This document shows positions 63,746 to 64,000 of a stretch of DNA of 64,000 bases, in pieces. The notes beneath the pieces are model-generated. The model made no database searches. It was not told the origin of the DNA and saw only the letters and a program-made list of their open reading frames with translations. Origin of the DNA: Leptidea sinapis (Eukaryota; Arthropoda; Insecta; Lepidoptera; Pieridae); the NCBI RefSeq assembly GCF_905404315.1, contig NC_066266.1:8067501-8131500 (forward strand), written 5' to 3'. Numbering within the stretch: the stretch's first letter is position 1; every line of letters begins with the position of its first letter. The translations under genes and the position numbers were made by a program.

Positions 63746-64000
63746 AGCAGGGCTAATTGGAATGATTGGCCAACACTGCACGCAAAATGGACTCAACGAA
63801 GCGGTCTAATTAAGGAGACCCTTACCAATACTAATATGTTCTTAAAACTCACTTTATATAAAATAAATAATTTCTTATAAAATAAATAACAGAATATTTA
63901 TTTTTATAATAAATTCAGTTTTCGTAGGTGCAAGCTACTTAAGGTGATTGAATTCATTATGAAGAACAACGGTTTGGTCTTTGGAAAAAATACTGCGAAC

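Noticed and set aside
1..64000. CRISPR arrays, bacterial operons, integrated phage
   Set aside because: No regularly spaced short repeats with unique spacers and no prokaryotic gene layout; introns and SINEs show eukaryotic DNA.

Overview
This is eukaryotic nuclear DNA. The low overall GC, spliced genes with GT/AG introns, and dense tRNA-derived SINEs, mariner elements, RTE/Jockey-type LINE fragments and MITEs fit an insect, most likely a moth or butterfly (Lepidoptera). Several repeat families here look like ones I know from lepidopteran genomes. The species cannot be named from sequence alone.

Three conserved single-copy protein genes are recognisable, all between 17.7 and 27.4 kb. PEX3 (17735-18856, minus strand) is an uninterrupted 373-codon frame for the peroxisomal membrane receptor of PEX19. 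Tim8 (exon 2 at 18891-19082, exon 1 at 22243-22317, minus strand) encodes an 88-residue small TIM chaperone with twin CX3C motifs. PSMG2 (26602-27345, plus strand) is a single-exon proteasome assembly chaperone. Tim8 stops only 34 nt before the PEX3 ATG, on the same strand. That suggests a dicistronic transcript, overlapping transcripts, or PEX3 leader exons inside the Tim8 intron. A fourth gene is hinted at by one exon: 58443-58518 (plus) encodes a clean signal peptide between a good acceptor and a good donor, with no confirmed partner exon.

By region: 0-16 kb is a graveyard of transposable elements (SINE family A, repeat family B, three LINE lineages, two mariner copies, one with a MITE inside it) after a CpG-dense island near 1 kb. 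16-29 kb is the gene island, with a heat-shock-element-like array 3' of PEX3 and a PIF/Harbinger remnant just upstream of PSMG2. 29-57 kb is again repeat-dominated: TIR elements, foldbacks, a 132-bp tandem array, and a triplicated unit interrupted by a SINE. 57-64 kb has the orphan signal-peptide exon, further repeats and a retrotransposon RNase H remnant.

Family labels used below are my own: A = about 325-bp SINE-like repeat with internal hairpins; B = repeat opening CTAGCTGACCC; C = repeat with GAAATTATGGATGAAAG; D = tRNA-headed SINE; F = LINE 3'-tail family; MITE T = element carrying TATTGGGACAG. All calls are by eye. Repeat boundaries are approximate, usually within 5-30 bp.
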